NCBI RefSeq assembly: GCF_014656415.1
Contig: NZ_BNCJ01000007.1
Coordinates: forward strand, 148,040-189,107
Direction: 5' to 3'
DNA: 41,068 nucleotides
Source of the DNA: Seohaeicola zhoushanensis
Lineage (GTDB): Bacteria; Pseudomonadota; Alphaproteobacteria; Rhodobacterales; Rhodobacteraceae
The position numbers were made by a program, and so were the translations under genes. The notes under the pieces were generated by a model. That model searched no databases, had not been told where the DNA came from, and was given only the letters and a program-made list of their open reading frames with translations. Numbering within the stretch: position 1 is the stretch's first letter; the number at the start of each line of letters is the position of its first letter. Positions 18,195-26,159 of this stretch are shown piece after piece.

Positions 18195-18392
18195 ATGAAC
18201 TGGGACCAGATCGAAGGCAACTGGAAGCAGCTGAAGGGCAAGGCCCAGGCCAAGTGGGGCGACATCACCGACGACGAGTGGCAAAGCGCCGAAGGGCGCC
18301 GCGAGGAACTGGTCGGCATCGTCCAGGAGAAATACGGCCGGGCCAAGGAAGAGGCCGAGCGCGAAGTCGATGACTGGATGCGCCGTCTCTGA
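18195..18392 (+). CDS. CsbD family stress protein
   Basis: 65-aa soluble, highly charged helical protein, whole length in the CsbD family: MNWDQIEGNWKQLKGKAQAK then KWGDITDDEW and a C-terminal helix rich in Glu, Arg and Lys. Members are general stress proteins of unknown mechanism. GGAAGGAGAT precedes the ATG. An EcfG-type promoter stands upstream and a strong terminator follows the stop, so it is a single-gene transcript. Confidence 0.95.
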   Translation: MNWDQIEGNWKQLKGKAQAKWGDITDDEWQSAEGRREELVGIVQEKYGRAKEEAEREVDDWMRRL

Positions 18393-18415
18393 CTCCTTGC
18401 GATAGCCAAAACGGA

Positions 18416-18445
18416 AACGCCGCCCTTCGGGGCGGCGTTTTCTTG
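18416..18445 (+). terminator. Rho-independent terminator of csbD-like gene
   Basis: AACGCCGCCC (18416-18425), tetraloop TTCG, GGGCGGCGTT (18430-18439), then TTTCTT. A perfect 10-bp stem with a stable loop, 24 bases after the stop codon. Confidence 0.92.
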
Positions 18446-18462
18446 TTTGCTTTTACCTTGTG

Positions 18463-19050
18463 TCAGGTCCGCTTTTTGCGGGAGGCCGCTATGAGACCGA
18501 GCCCCGACAGCAGAAGCAGCGAGGATGCCGGCAGCGGCACTTGCGGCGGATCGCTGGTCAGATCGAAGGCCAGCGTGTTCAGCCCCCATCCCCAGTTGTC
18601 GGACGGCTGGAGACCCCTGATGTAGCTGATCCCAGATGCCGTGAAGGAGAAGCCACCACCATCAGACAATGCGGAGATGGTCTCGAGAACATTGTCCATG
18701 GCGTCATAGGCCTCCAGGAACAACGTTCCTTCTTCGCTGTCCAGGTTGAAGCTGACATTCGAAGCGGTGCCCGCAAAGTTGATTTCGAGCACGTCGGCCC
18801 TGCTTGAGATTGGGCAGGTCGCCCCCCCGCAGTTCGTCAGATATAACGTGGGCGTGCCACCCGTGAGGAGGCTGAAAATAACGATATCGACTTCGGCTCC
18901 ATCTTCCGTCCCACGAAAGGTGACACCGTCCGCCGCGAACTGGTCTGTCACGACCGTGTTCGCAGCGAGAGTGCTGAAGTTGATCGTAACGGCCGATGCG
19001 GCGACCGGGAGAACCCCCAAAGCTGCCGCTAAAAAAATAGATGATTTCAT
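18463..19050 (-). CDS. VPLPA-CTERM sorting domain surface protein
   Basis: Secreted protein of 195 aa. Residues 1-20 are a signal peptide (MKSSIFLAAALGVLPVAASA). The middle is a beta-rich domain with a cysteine pair in TNCGGATCPI, of unknown function. The C terminus VPLPASSLLLLSGLGLIAAS followed by RKKR is the VPLPA sorting signal of exosortase systems: motif, membrane helix, basic end. I start at 19050 because GGGGGAACAA precedes that ATG; a start 18 bases upstream is weaker. The gene and its 5' side are visibly more AT-rich than neighbours, which may mean acquisition. No exosortase gene is in the window. Confidence 0.88.
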   Translation of the reverse strand: MKSSIFLAAALGVLPVAASAVTINFSTLAANTVVTDQFAADGVTFRGTEDGAEVDIVIFSLLTGGTPTLYLTNCGGATCPISSRADVLEINFAGTASNVSFNLDSEEGTLFLEAYDAMDNVLETISALSDGGGFSFTASGISYIRGLQPSDNWGWGLNTLAFDLTSDPPQVPLPASSLLLLSGLGLIAASRKKRT

Positions 19051-19172
19051 TTGTTCCCCCATAAGCAATGCGCGGAACGATAGCTTTCATTAACATATTC
19101 TCAAAATGTTATTTTGCAGACTCCGGCAGGATTTCCCGGAAAATCGGAAGGCATAGTTTCCTTTCAGGACAC

Positions 19173-19209
19173 AAAAAACCGGCAGCTGCCTGGTGTGCGC
19201 AGCTGCCGG
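19173..19209 (-). terminator. Terminator of the YqjDE-like operon
   Basis: On the minus strand, CCGGCAGCTGC and GCAGCTGCCGG form an 11-bp stem around a 9-base loop, followed by TTTTTT. It lies about 50 bases past the stop of the DUF3618 gene, the last gene of the operon. Confidence 0.92.
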
Positions 19210-19260
19210 CTTCTCGCGGCGGGGCAACCGAAAGGACGAGCCTGCCCTGCCAGCGATCCG

Positions 19261-20253
19261 TCAGACGTTGGTCGTCATGCCCGCGGTCTTGGGCTTGTCG
19301 GTCTGCGTCGCCTTCTCGGCCGTGTCGGTCAGATCGTCCGCGGCCTTGTGGGCGGCGGTCTTGGCCTTGTCGCTGAGGTCATCCACGGTCTTGTCGACGG
19401 CGGACTTGGCGCGTTCGCCGAGGTCGTCGGCCAGGGCCGACGCGGCCTCTTTCAGCCGGGCGCGCTCTTCGCGCAGCTGATCGGCGGCGGCGCGCATCAG
19501 GCGGTCGCTCTCGGCGCCGAAGGTCCGGTCCTCGATCCGCGTGCGCGGCATCGCCGCGGCAAAGGCCGCGCCCAGCACCAGGGCGACACCGCCGGCCACC
19601 ATCGGATGTTCGTTCACCAGCCGGCCGGCTTCACGGCCACCCGCGCGGGCGCCGCGCTCCATCTTGAGGCGCGCCGAATAGGCCGCTTCGCGCGCCTTGA
19701 CGATACGCTCCTTGGCGGCGTCGGACAGGCCGTCGAGACCCTCCATCAGGCTCGCCCGCATGTCGTCGGTAAAGCGCGAGAGCACCTCTGCGCGTTCGGC
19801 GGCATAGTCACGCAGGTCACCGGCCTGCGAACGGGCGTCACGCTCGATCCCGCGCAGCAGGCGCGAGGCCTTGCCGCGCAGCGTGTCGATGCTGGCGGCC
19901 CAGCGGTTGGCGTCGCGCGTCTCCTCGTCGGTGAAGTCCGGCGCGGGCGAGCCGCCTTCGTCCTCCCAGCGGTTGATGACCGAACGGCGCGGGTCGGGCG
20001 TGGCCTTGCGGCCGCCGAAGATCAGCCAGGCGAGGCCAATACCGGTGAGCGCCACCGCGACCGGGTTGGCGCGCACGGCACTGTCGATCGAGCTGGCATA
20101 GGCGGCGGCATTGCTGCGCACCATGCCCAGCGCGTCCTTGGCGAGGTTCTCGACCGAGACGCGTTCCTGCAGCTCGTCGAGGGTGGAGCCGAGGCGCGAG
20201 CGGGTGCGCTCGATATCGGCCTCGATTTTCCGGGTGTCAGTGTGCTGTGTCAT
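19261..20253 (-). CDS. DUF3618 domain membrane protein
   Basis: 330 aa. The DUF3618 motif is at the N terminus (KIEADIERTRSRLGSTLDEL, residues 9-28). One hydrophobic segment (about 63-81) follows, then a long charged region with repeated Ala and Lys helices, and a second hydrophobic segment near NEHPMVAGGVALVLGAAFAA. The C-terminal 100 residues are predicted coiled or amphipathic helix. AAGGAGAT precedes the ATG, which lies inside the end of the upstream gene. It is the last gene of a three-gene operon of membrane-anchored stress proteins. Molecular role unknown. Confidence 0.88.
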   Translation of the reverse strand: MTQHTDTRKIEADIERTRSRLGSTLDELQERVSVENLAKDALGMVRSNAAAYASSIDSAVRANPVAVALTGIGLAWLIFGGRKATPDPRRSVINRWEDEGGSPAPDFTDEETRDANRWAASIDTLRGKASRLLRGIERDARSQAGDLRDYAAERAEVLSRFTDDMRASLMEGLDGLSDAAKERIVKAREAAYSARLKMERGARAGGREAGRLVNEHPMVAGGVALVLGAAFAAAMPRTRIEDRTFGAESDRLMRAAADQLREERARLKEAASALADDLGERAKSAVDKTVDDLSDKAKTAAHKAADDLTDTAEKATQTDKPKTAGMTTNV

Positions 20254-20644
20254 TGCTGAGTATCTCCTTGAATGTCGATGCGTCGCGCTTGACGTTCTTC
20301 GCCGTGCGACGCGGCAGGATGTTTTCCGGCGACAGGGCCTTGCGGCCCACCGCGATCAGGACAAGGGCGACCAAGGCGAGCACGACGGCGACGATCAGGC
20401 CCGAGAGGGCCGCGGAGAGGCCCTGTTCGACCAATGTCGCCACCGCGGCGCCGGCCAGCACGAAAAGTGCGACCAGCGCGGCCGCCGCCCCCGCGGCGAG
20501 CAGTCCGAGGCCCGCCGCCGCCTTGCGCAGGTTGGCTTCCACCTCGGCGCGGGCCAGGGCGATCTCGCCGCGGACCAGGTCCGCGACGGCCTGCACCGCG
20601 TCCGAGAGCAGGGCTCCGGCAGGTCTGGGCGGCGGGGTTTCCAT
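20237..20644 (-). CDS. Phage holin family (DUF1469, YqjE-like) membrane protein
   Basis: 135 aa with two long hydrophobic segments (about 45-70 and 78-100) after an amphipathic N-terminal helix (LVRGEIALARAEVEANLRKA). This is the YqjE-like architecture, called holin family by name only; no phage genes are near. The ATG overlaps the stop of the upstream gene (TGATG), and a GTG one codon earlier is also possible. It overlaps the DUF3618 start by 17 bases. The gene order resembles the E. coli yqjD-yqjE stress operon. Confidence 0.88.
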   Translation of the reverse strand: METPPPRPAGALLSDAVQAVADLVRGEIALARAEVEANLRKAAAGLGLLAAGAAAALVALFVLAGAAVATLVEQGLSAALSGLIVAVVLALVALVLIAVGRKALSPENILPRRTAKNVKRDASTFKEILSNDTAH

Positions 20645-21081
20645 CACGGGTAGGTCCCCTCGTGAGTCAGCGCCAGCGGCGCTTCGTCGGCCTGCTCGCC
20701 GCTGGCACGCAGAAAGCGCGCGAGGGCGAACCCGGCGATGGCCGCACCGGCGACGAATGCGCCGGGATGGCGGCGGGCAAAGCGCTCGGTGCCTACGAGA
20801 AGCGTCGAGAGGTCGGTCTGGCGCAGTTCCTCGGACAGGTCGGCCACGCTGCTGGCCACCACGTTCTGCACGCGGGACTGCAGGTCGTCCGCGCCCGGCG
20901 CGGCGCGCAGGCTCTCGGCCAGGCGCAGGCCCTGGTCCGAGACCATCTCCTTGCCGGTCTCGGCACGGGCCTCGGCCTCGCTGCGAAGCACGGAGCCGGC
21001 CTTGCCGGCGATTTCGGACAGGTCTTCCTTGGCGACCTGTGCGGTTTCCTTGACGGTCTTGCTGATTGTCTGCTGTGTCAC
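20644..21081 (-). CDS. YqjD/ElaB-like membrane-anchored protein
   Basis: 145 aa. A long amphipathic, probably coiled-coil region rich in Glu, Ala and Lys is followed by a single C-terminal membrane segment ([20 protein letters not shown]). This architecture is like that of DUF883 proteins that tether ribosomes or stabilise the membrane under stress; the resemblance is in layout more than sequence. I prefer the GTG at 21081 because GGAGG lies five bases before it; an ATG at 21093 overlaps that ribosome site. GGAAC-N17-CGTT upstream marks it as the first gene of a stress operon. Confidence 0.82.
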   Translation of the reverse strand: MTQQTISKTVKETAQVAKEDLSEIAGKAGSVLRSEAEARAETGKEMVSDQGLRLAESLRAAPGADDLQSRVQNVVASSVADLSEELRQTDLSTLLVGTERFARRHPGAFVAGAAIAGFALARFLRASGEQADEAPLALTHEGTYP

Positions 21082-21149
21082 GTCACCCTCCATAAGGCTG
21101 CGTAATGCGGGGGGCCGGTTGGTCGGCCACCCCGTCGCGCTGGCAATCC

Positions 21150-21175
21150 AACGTGCGGATCACCGCGCCGGTTCC
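21150..21175 (-). promoter_or_regulatory. EcfG-type stress promoter for the YqjDE-like operon
   Basis: The minus strand reads GGAAC (21175-21171), 17 bases, CGTT (21153-21150). It lies about 70 bases before the GTG start of the first gene and just downstream of the PLDc_N gene. Confidence 0.78.
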
Positions 21176-21183
21176 GGCGATCT

Positions 21184-21387
21184 TCAGACGTGGCGCGGTT
21201 CCGCCCGCGGGCCTGCGATCAGCCAGATCAGGAAGCCCAGCAGCGGCAGCAGGAAGACCAGAAGCGACCAGAGAACCTTGCGGCCGGTGCTGGTAGAGGA
21301 GCTTACGATCGAGACCAGCGCCCAGATATCCAGGGCCAGCAGAAGCAGCCCGCCAACGCCCGAGAGATTAAACATGCTCATTTCCAT
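21184..21387 (-). CDS. PLDc_N domain small membrane protein
   Basis: 67 aa with two hydrophobic segments (about 11-29 and 39-59). The pattern [12 protein letters not shown], then [21 protein letters not shown] and GPR is that of the PLDc_N domain, which occurs alone as a small membrane protein; there is no phospholipase domain. AAAGGA precedes the ATG. An EcfG-type promoter lies 32 bases upstream. Role unknown; context suggests envelope stress. Confidence 0.87.
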   Translation of the reverse strand: MEMSMFNLSGVGGLLLLALDIWALVSIVSSSTSTGRKVLWSLLVFLLPLLGFLIWLIAGPRAEPRHV

Positions 21388-21418
21388 GGGTCAGTCCTTT
21401 CGCTTGTTTTGCAGGGTC

Positions 21419-21443
21419 AACGCCACCAGGGCGGCAGGGTTCC
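21419..21443 (-). promoter_or_regulatory. EcfG-type stress promoter for the PLDc_N gene
   Basis: The minus strand reads GGAAC (21443-21439), 16 bases, CGTT (21422-21419). The distance to the ATG at 21387 is suitable for a short leader. Confidence 0.78.
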
Positions 21444-21536
21444 GCGCAGTGTTCCGACGTGACGTGCCCATCGAGAGAAGGAAGTTCGCGCGCCTCACAC
21501 GGGCGCGCGAGGCCGGCTCACCGCGGCGCCGGAACG

Positions 21537-21562
21537 GGAACCGATCCCGAAATCGCCGCGTT
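21537..21562 (+). promoter_or_regulatory. EcfG-type stress promoter for the DUF1328 gene
   Basis: GGAAC at 21537-21541, 17 bases, CGTT at 21559-21562. The ATG at 21614 lies about 50 bases downstream. A second GGAAC at 21531-21535 is less well spaced. Confidence 0.78.
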
Positions 21563-21613
21563 GGAATGCCATACGCAGCTCAGAACTCTGCACCTCAAAC
21601 AGGAGTAAACACC

Positions 21614-21787
21614 ATGCTTGGTTGGGCACTTACGTTTCTCGTCGTCGCGCTGATCGCCGCGGCTCTCGGCTTCGGCGGCATTGCCGGCGCATCGGCCGGC
21701 ATCGCGCAGATCATCTTCGTCGTCTTCCTGATCCTCTTCGTCGTCGCAATGGTCGCACGGGCGGTTCAGGGCAAGCCGCCGGTCTGA
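21614..21787 (+). CDS. DUF1328 family small membrane protein
   Basis: 57 aa with two hydrophobic helices (about 4-25 and 30-49), whole length in DUF1328 (YtjA-like): [20 protein letters not shown] then [19 protein letters not shown] precedes the ATG by eight bases. The open frame continues far upstream but only through non-coding sequence. EcfG promoter before, strong terminator after, so it is a single-gene stress transcript. Function unknown. Confidence 0.93.
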   Translation: MLGWALTFLVVALIAAALGFGGIAGASAGIAQIIFVVFLILFVVAMVARAVQGKPPV

Positions 21788-21857
21788 TCCGGCGCAGACC
21801 CGACATTACCCGCCGCGCCTTGTTCACGATCCCATTGTTCCGGATCAGCGGCGGTAA

Positions 21858-21890
21858 GGTCGGACCGGGGAAACCCGGTCCGGCCTTTTT
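21858..21890 (+). terminator. Rho-independent terminator of the DUF1328 gene
   Basis: GGACCGGG (21862-21869), GAAA tetraloop, CCCGGTCC (21874-21881). Four further pairs outside (one G-T) extend the stem to 21858-21885, and TTTTT follows. Confidence 0.9.
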
Positions 21891-21956
21891 CTTTGTGCGC
21901 CCTCGGGCGGCTTTCCGCCGGGCCGTTTCCCGAACGGAAACTTTCGCGAAAATCTT

Positions 21957-21981
21957 GGAACCCCGAGGCGGGAGACACGTT
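21957..21981 (+). promoter_or_regulatory. EcfG-type stress promoter for the PRC-barrel gene
   Basis: GGAAC at 21957-21961, 16 bases, CGTT at 21978-21981, about 55 bases before the ATG at 22035. Confidence 0.8.
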
Positions 21982-22034
21982 GGTTCGGCAAGCGCGATGG
22001 CGCCACGACAGACAATTCAGAGGAGATTAACATC

Positions 22035-23054
22035 ATGAAAAAGCTCATGATTTCGACAGCTATGATTGCACTGGCAACCTCGGCATGGGCCGCTGAAGGC
22101 GAGATGTTCCGCCCCTCGGCCGACCCGATGGAAGTCCATGCCTCGGACTTCATCGGCAAGCGTGTCTACAGCTCGGAAGCGGCTCTGGACAGCGAGGCCT
22201 ATGACGGTCTGCAGAACGAATGGGAAGACATCGGCGAGATCAACGACGTGATCCTGTCGCGCAACGGTTCGGTTGAGGCCGTGCTGGTGGATATCGGCGG
22301 TTTCCTCGGCATCGGCGAGCGCCAGATCGCCGTGGACATGGGCGCCCTGCAGTTCGTTGCGGACAGCGCCACGGCCGATGACGAGAGCGACTATTTCCTC
22401 GTGATGAACGCCTCGCGCGCCAACTTCGAGGAAGCTCCGGAATACAGCTGGAACAAGGCCGAAACCTCGGTCGAGACCAAGGCCGCGCAGGCCGAGGTGA
22501 AGACCGAAGCGGCTGTTGACAACGCGGCCGAAAAGACCGCGGAGGCCGTCGACAATGCAGCTGACAAGACCGCTCAGGCCGCCGAGAACGCCGGCCAGAC
22601 TATCGAGAACGCGGCAGACAACACTGCCGCAGCCATGGACAAGGCAGCCGACAAGACTGCTGAAGCCGCTGACCAGGCAGCTGACAAGGCCGAGATTGCC
22701 GTGAACGACACGGTCAAGGACACCCAGGCCGCCGCGACCGACAACTCGGTGCAGTATGAAGGTTATGCTGCCGCCAACATGGAAGACCTGACGGCTGAAA
22801 TGCTGACCGGCGCCCCGGCCTATGACGCCAACAACGAGTGGATCGGCGAGGTCTCGGAGCTCATCCTGAGCGACGAAGGCAAGATCACCCACAGCGTCGT
22901 CGACGTGGGCGGGTTTCTTGGTATCGGTGAGAAGCCGGTAGAACTGTCGATGGACGAGCTGCAGATCCTGCGCGAAGACGGTGGTGACGATGTCCGCGTC
23001 TATATCGCGATGACCAAGGAACAGCTCGAGGCGATGCCGACCTACGAGAACTGA
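22035..23054 (+). CDS. Exported double PRC-barrel protein with LEA-like linker
   Basis: 339 aa. Residues 1-19 are a signal peptide (MKKLMISTAMIALATSAWA). Two PRC-barrel domains, about 33-130 and 245-335, both carry the strand motif VD-I/V-GGFLGIGE (85-95 and 289-299). Between them, about 145-235, lies an Ala-rich linker of 11-residue repeats of DNAADKTAEAA type, resembling group-3 LEA proteins that protect against drying. GAGGAG precedes the ATG, and an EcfG-type promoter and a terminator flank the gene. It probably acts in the periplasm in envelope stress; ligand unknown. Confidence 0.92.
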   Translation: MKKLMISTAMIALATSAWAAEGEMFRPSADPMEVHASDFIGKRVYSSEAALDSEAYDGLQNEWEDIGEINDVILSRNGSVEAVLVDIGGFLGIGERQIAVDMGALQFVADSATADDESDYFLVMNASRANFEEAPEYSWNKAETSVETKAAQAEVKTEAAVDNAAEKTAEAVDNAADKTAQAAENAGQTIENAADNTAAAMDKAADKTAEAADQAADKAEIAVNDTVKDTQAAATDNSVQYEGYAAANMEDLTAEMLTGAPAYDANNEWIGEVSELILSDEGKITHSVVDVGGFLGIGEKPVELSMDELQILREDGGDDVRVYIAMTKEQLEAMPTYEN

Positions 23055-23097
23055 GTGTCGCCCTGACGCGCGGGACCCCTCCGCGTCGGGTAACACG

Positions 23098-23130
23098 CCG
23101 CGGTCCGTCCTCGTGACGGGCCGCGGTTTT
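23098..23130 (+). terminator. Terminator of the PRC-barrel gene
   Basis: CCGCGGTCCGTC and GACGGGCCGCGG (one T-G pair) form a 12-bp stem around CTCGT, followed by TTTTCTTTT. It lies 43 bases after the stop. Confidence 0.9.
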
Positions 23131-23144
23131 CTTTTGTCCTGCGC

Positions 23145-24209
23145 CTATTCCTCGGCGACAGCGGGCGGACCCGCGCGCAGCGACCAGGCGAAGGACAGGC
23201 CGATCAGGCCGGCGCCGAGCAGGCCGGTGATGACCTCGGGGATATGCACCATGGTCTGGCAGAACATGATGACCGAAAGCGTCAGGATCGCGTAGAAGGC
23301 CCCGTGTTCGAGGTATTTGTACTGCGCCAGCGTGCCCTTCTCGACCAGCATGATGGTGGTGGAGCGCACATACATCGCGCCGATCCCCAGCCCGATGGCG
23401 ATGACGAAGATGTTGTGCGTCAGCGCGAATGCCCCGATCACCCCGTCGAAAGAGAACGACGCGTCGAGCACCTCGAGATAGAGGAAGGCACCAAAGCCGC
23501 CTGCCCCCGCCGCCTTGGTGGCATTGCCGCTGTCGATCGCCGCGCCCAGCACCTCGACGCCGAGGAAGGTCAGCACCCCGAGAATCGCCGCCTCGATGAA
23601 CTCGTTCGAGGCCTGCTCGGGCAACACCAGCGAAAAGCCGACCGCCACCGCCAGCGCCACCGCCACCTCGACCCCGCGGATCGAGGCCCAGCGGGCACAG
23701 CGCGATTCCAGCCAGCCGACCCAGTGGATGTCCTTCTCCTCGTCGAAGAAATAGCTCAGCGCCACCATCATCAGGAAGGCGCCGCCAAAGGCCGCGATGG
23801 GCAGATGCGCCTCGCGCATGATCTCGGAATACTGCTGCGGATCGGTCGCGGCGAGGACGATAGCCTCGATAGGGCCGATGCCGGCGGCGATCACCACGAT
23901 CAGGATGGGGAAGACGACGCGCATCCCGAAGACCGCGATCAGGATGCCCCAGGTCAGGAACCGGCGCTGCCATTCCGGGCGCATGTCCTTGAGCTTGTTG
24001 GCGTTGACGATCGCATTGTCGAAGGAGAGCGAGATTTCCAGCACCGCGAGGACGGCGGTGATGAAGAGAATCGAGAGGGCGCCCTGGATGGTGCCGGTGA
24101 ACAGCCAGCCGACAACGGCCGACAGGACGAGACCGATGAAGGTCACGATGAAGGCCCAGGTGAAATACGAGGCAACGCCCGGGCCCGTGGTCTTGGTGGA
24201 TAGGCTCAT
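23145..24209 (-). CDS. DUF475 / TerC-family integral membrane protein
   Basis: 354 aa with about nine hydrophobic segments. Conserved acidic motifs in helices, EISLSFDNAIVNAN near residue 60 and LDASFSFDGVIGAFAL near 240, are those of the TerC-like DUF475 group, linked to metal-ion handling and tellurite resistance in relatives. The ATG at 24209 has AGGA ten bases before it; the frame stays open upstream but codes nothing recognisable. No EcfG promoter was found. I looked for a yybP-ykoY manganese riboswitch in the leader, as TerC genes often have one, and did not see it. Confidence 0.9.
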   Translation of the reverse strand: MSLSTKTTGPGVASYFTWAFIVTFIGLVLSAVVGWLFTGTIQGALSILFITAVLAVLEISLSFDNAIVNANKLKDMRPEWQRRFLTWGILIAVFGMRVVFPILIVVIAAGIGPIEAIVLAATDPQQYSEIMREAHLPIAAFGGAFLMMVALSYFFDEEKDIHWVGWLESRCARWASIRGVEVAVALAVAVGFSLVLPEQASNEFIEAAILGVLTFLGVEVLGAAIDSGNATKAAGAGGFGAFLYLEVLDASFSFDGVIGAFALTHNIFVIAIGLGIGAMYVRSTTIMLVEKGTLAQYKYLEHGAFYAILTLSVIMFCQTMVHIPEVITGLLGAGLIGLSFAWSLRAGPPAVAEE

Positions 24210-24482
24210 GTCCGAGTTCCTGTTGGGACAGGACGCACAACGGCCTCGGCCCCCGGAAAGGGGCCCAGTCTGAGAGAGGTCAATTGCGAAAATCTGTCCC
24301 TGCGGCCGACAATGTTTCAGCGCCGACATCGCAAATGTGCCGCAGACACTTGCCAGAGGGGCCCGGTCGCCATGTTTCAGGGCCCGTGGGGCCCTGCGGG
24401 GAAAATGGTCGATTCCGGGTGAGGCGTCAAGGGGAGGCCGGGCCGGCCGCGCTGTCACGGCTGGCCCGGCGCAAGTCTCGTA
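24210..24482 (-). promoter_or_regulatory. Gap between pyrE and the DUF475 gene
   Basis: No gene seen. Just past the pyrE stop a hairpin with GCCGGGCC and GGCCCGGC arms (24437-24470) is possible but lacks a T-run. Minus-strand TTGACG at 24431-24426 and TTGACC near 24285 are candidate -35 boxes for the DUF475 gene; neither has a convincing -10. Its leader would be long. Confidence 0.35.
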
Positions 24483-25136
24483 TCAGGCGAAGCCGCGCTC
24501 GGCGCGCCAGCCGTCGGGATTGTCGAGGAAGGCGCGGATCGACGCGATGCGCTCGGGGCTCAGCCGCTTCTCGTCCTCGCAGAGCGCCAGCACGTCGGCC
24601 CAGGTGCAGAGCCGGTGCAGGGTGATGCCATGTTCGGCCAGGCGCTCGTCGGCGCCGGGGAAGCTACCATAGAAGAAGGGCACGGCCGAGTGGTTGCAGA
24701 CGCCCTCGGCCTCCCGCACGGCCTCGACGAAGGAGACCTTGCTGCCGCCGTCGGTCGCCATGTCCTCGACCAGCAGCACGCGGTCGCCGGGGTTGACGAT
24801 GCCCTCGATCCGCGCGCCGCGGCCATGGCCCTTGGGCTTCTTGCGGATATAGGCCATCGGCAGGTTCATCCGCTCGGCCACGAAGGCGGCGAAGGGGATG
24901 CCCGCGGTCTCGCCGCCGGCGATGACGTCGAAGGGTTCATCCTTCAGCTGTTCGACCATCATGTCCATCAGCGCGCCGCGGATCGCCGGGAAGGCGATCA
25001 GCCGGCGGCAGTCGACATAGACCGGGCCGCGCAGGCCGGAGGTATAGGTGAAGGGCACCTCGTCGTTGAACTGGAGCGCGCCGGCCTCGACCAGCAAGCG
25101 CGCGGCGGTCCGCGCCTGTTCGGGGGTGGTCTTCAT
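24483..25136 (-). CDS. pyrE: Orotate phosphoribosyltransferase
   Basis: Joins orotate to PRPP to give orotidine 5'-phosphate in pyrimidine synthesis; 217 aa. The PRPP-binding motif is VLLVEDMATDGGSK (about 118-131), and YTSGLRGPVYVDCRRL near the N terminus and AGGETAGIPFA are typical. Length is usual. AAAGGA lies seven bases before the ATG at 25136; upstream in-frame starts lack this. It stands alone downstream of a tetR-type gene. Confidence 0.93.
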   Translation of the reverse strand: MKTTPEQARTAARLLVEAGALQFNDEVPFTYTSGLRGPVYVDCRRLIAFPAIRGALMDMMVEQLKDEPFDVIAGGETAGIPFAAFVAERMNLPMAYIRKKPKGHGRGARIEGIVNPGDRVLLVEDMATDGGSKVSFVEAVREAEGVCNHSAVPFFYGSFPGADERLAEHGITLHRLCTWADVLALCEDEKRLSPERIASIRAFLDNPDGWRAERGFA

Positions 25137-25268
25137 GATGCGTCCTTTCTCGGGCCCAGGGAGTCTGCGCCCGGTATCACGTCGGCGCGGCCTCTGCACG
25201 CATGACTTTGCAGGGCGCGCCCCGCCAGGGACACACCCGTCCGGACCCTGGCCCGCGAGGGGGGCAGT

Positions 25269-25940
25269 TCAGCCCTGCCGCCCCACCGCCTGACCCGTGC
25301 CGAGCAGCAGTTGCAGGCAGGTCTCGGAGAGTGCCGCGCCGTCGTGCCGGTCGTGATCGAACCACTTGTAGGTCCAGCAGGTCATGCCCATGATGGCCCG
25401 CGTGGCATAGCGCGGGTCGACGTCGGGCAGCACGCCTTCGGCGATGGCCCGCTCGACGGTCTGGCTGAACGCCTCGACATAGGACCGCTCCAGCTGCCGC
25501 AGCCTCTCCGACTTGGCACTGCTCTCCTTCGTGAAGCCGATGTGGTCGAAGAACACGCTGAAATGGCTGAGGTCCGAGATCACCCTCCCGATCTGGTGCT
25601 CGACCAGCGCGCGGAGGCGGTCGACGGGATCCTCGATCAGCACGATCCGGTCGATGTCCTCGCGGGCGCCGTCCATCGCGGTCTCGAACACCAGCCCGAC
25701 CAGTTCGGCCTTGGAATTGATATAGTAGTAGAGCGACGCCTTGCGAATATCGAGCGCCTCGGCCACATCGTCGAGCGACCCGCCATCATAGCCCTTCTCG
25801 CGAAAGACATTCGCGGCAGCCTCGACGATCAACCGTTTTCGTTCCTCGTATTCGGCGCTGCGTGTCTCGTTGCGTGGTCTCCCTACCTTGCGGCGCTTCG
25901 GAGGGTCTTCCTGCTGGCTCTCCGCGGATGGCTTGCTCAA
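25269..25940 (-). CDS. TetR family transcriptional regulator
   Basis: 223 aa. A basic N-terminal tail (KRRKVGRPRNETRS) precedes the helix-turn-helix (about 34-80) with GGSLDDVAEALDIRKASLYYYINSKAEL, followed by a TetR_C-type ligand domain. The likely start is TTG with GGGGAAGGA just before it. It follows the hot-dog/crotonase operon in the same direction, 219 bases downstream. No copy of the AAACCG-N6-CGGTTT operator lies before it, so it may serve another set of genes. Confidence 0.92.
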   Translation of the reverse strand: MSKPSAESQQEDPPKRRKVGRPRNETRSAEYEERKRLIVEAAANVFREKGYDGGSLDDVAEALDIRKASLYYYINSKAELVGLVFETAMDGAREDIDRIVLIEDPVDRLRALVEHQIGRVISDLSHFSVFFDHIGFTKESSAKSERLRQLERSYVEAFSQTVERAIAEGVLPDVDPRYATRAIMGMTCWTYKWFDHDRHDGAALSETCLQLLLGTGQAVGRQG

Positions 25941-26159
25941 TTATCCTTCCCCATATGGTTGGGGCGGTGCCGAACGCGGGAGACAGAAGATTCCCGACCA
26001 GGCAAGTGCCGCCGCGTTAACAATAGTTAATGGCTTGCCTGCGCGACAGCACAACAGCGGGCTGGTCGGATTCTCCAGCCAAATTGCGGACTTCGCGCAT
26101 CAGTCCCGTGATCCGCGCAAGCAGTTTGGGGCGGCACCCGCGACGTGATGCACCCAGCC

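Noticed and set aside
20237-20644. Prophage remnant suggested by the holin family name
   Set aside because: The protein is YqjE-like, in a stress operon, with no other phage gene nearby.
24210-24482. yybP-ykoY manganese riboswitch before the TerC-family gene
   Set aside because: The conserved internal-loop sequences of that motif were not found in the leader.
25269-25940. This TetR gene as the repressor of the AAACCG-N6-CGGTTT sites
   Set aside because: No such site lies before it, whereas the TetR at 32727 has one in its promoter; still not excluded by experiment.
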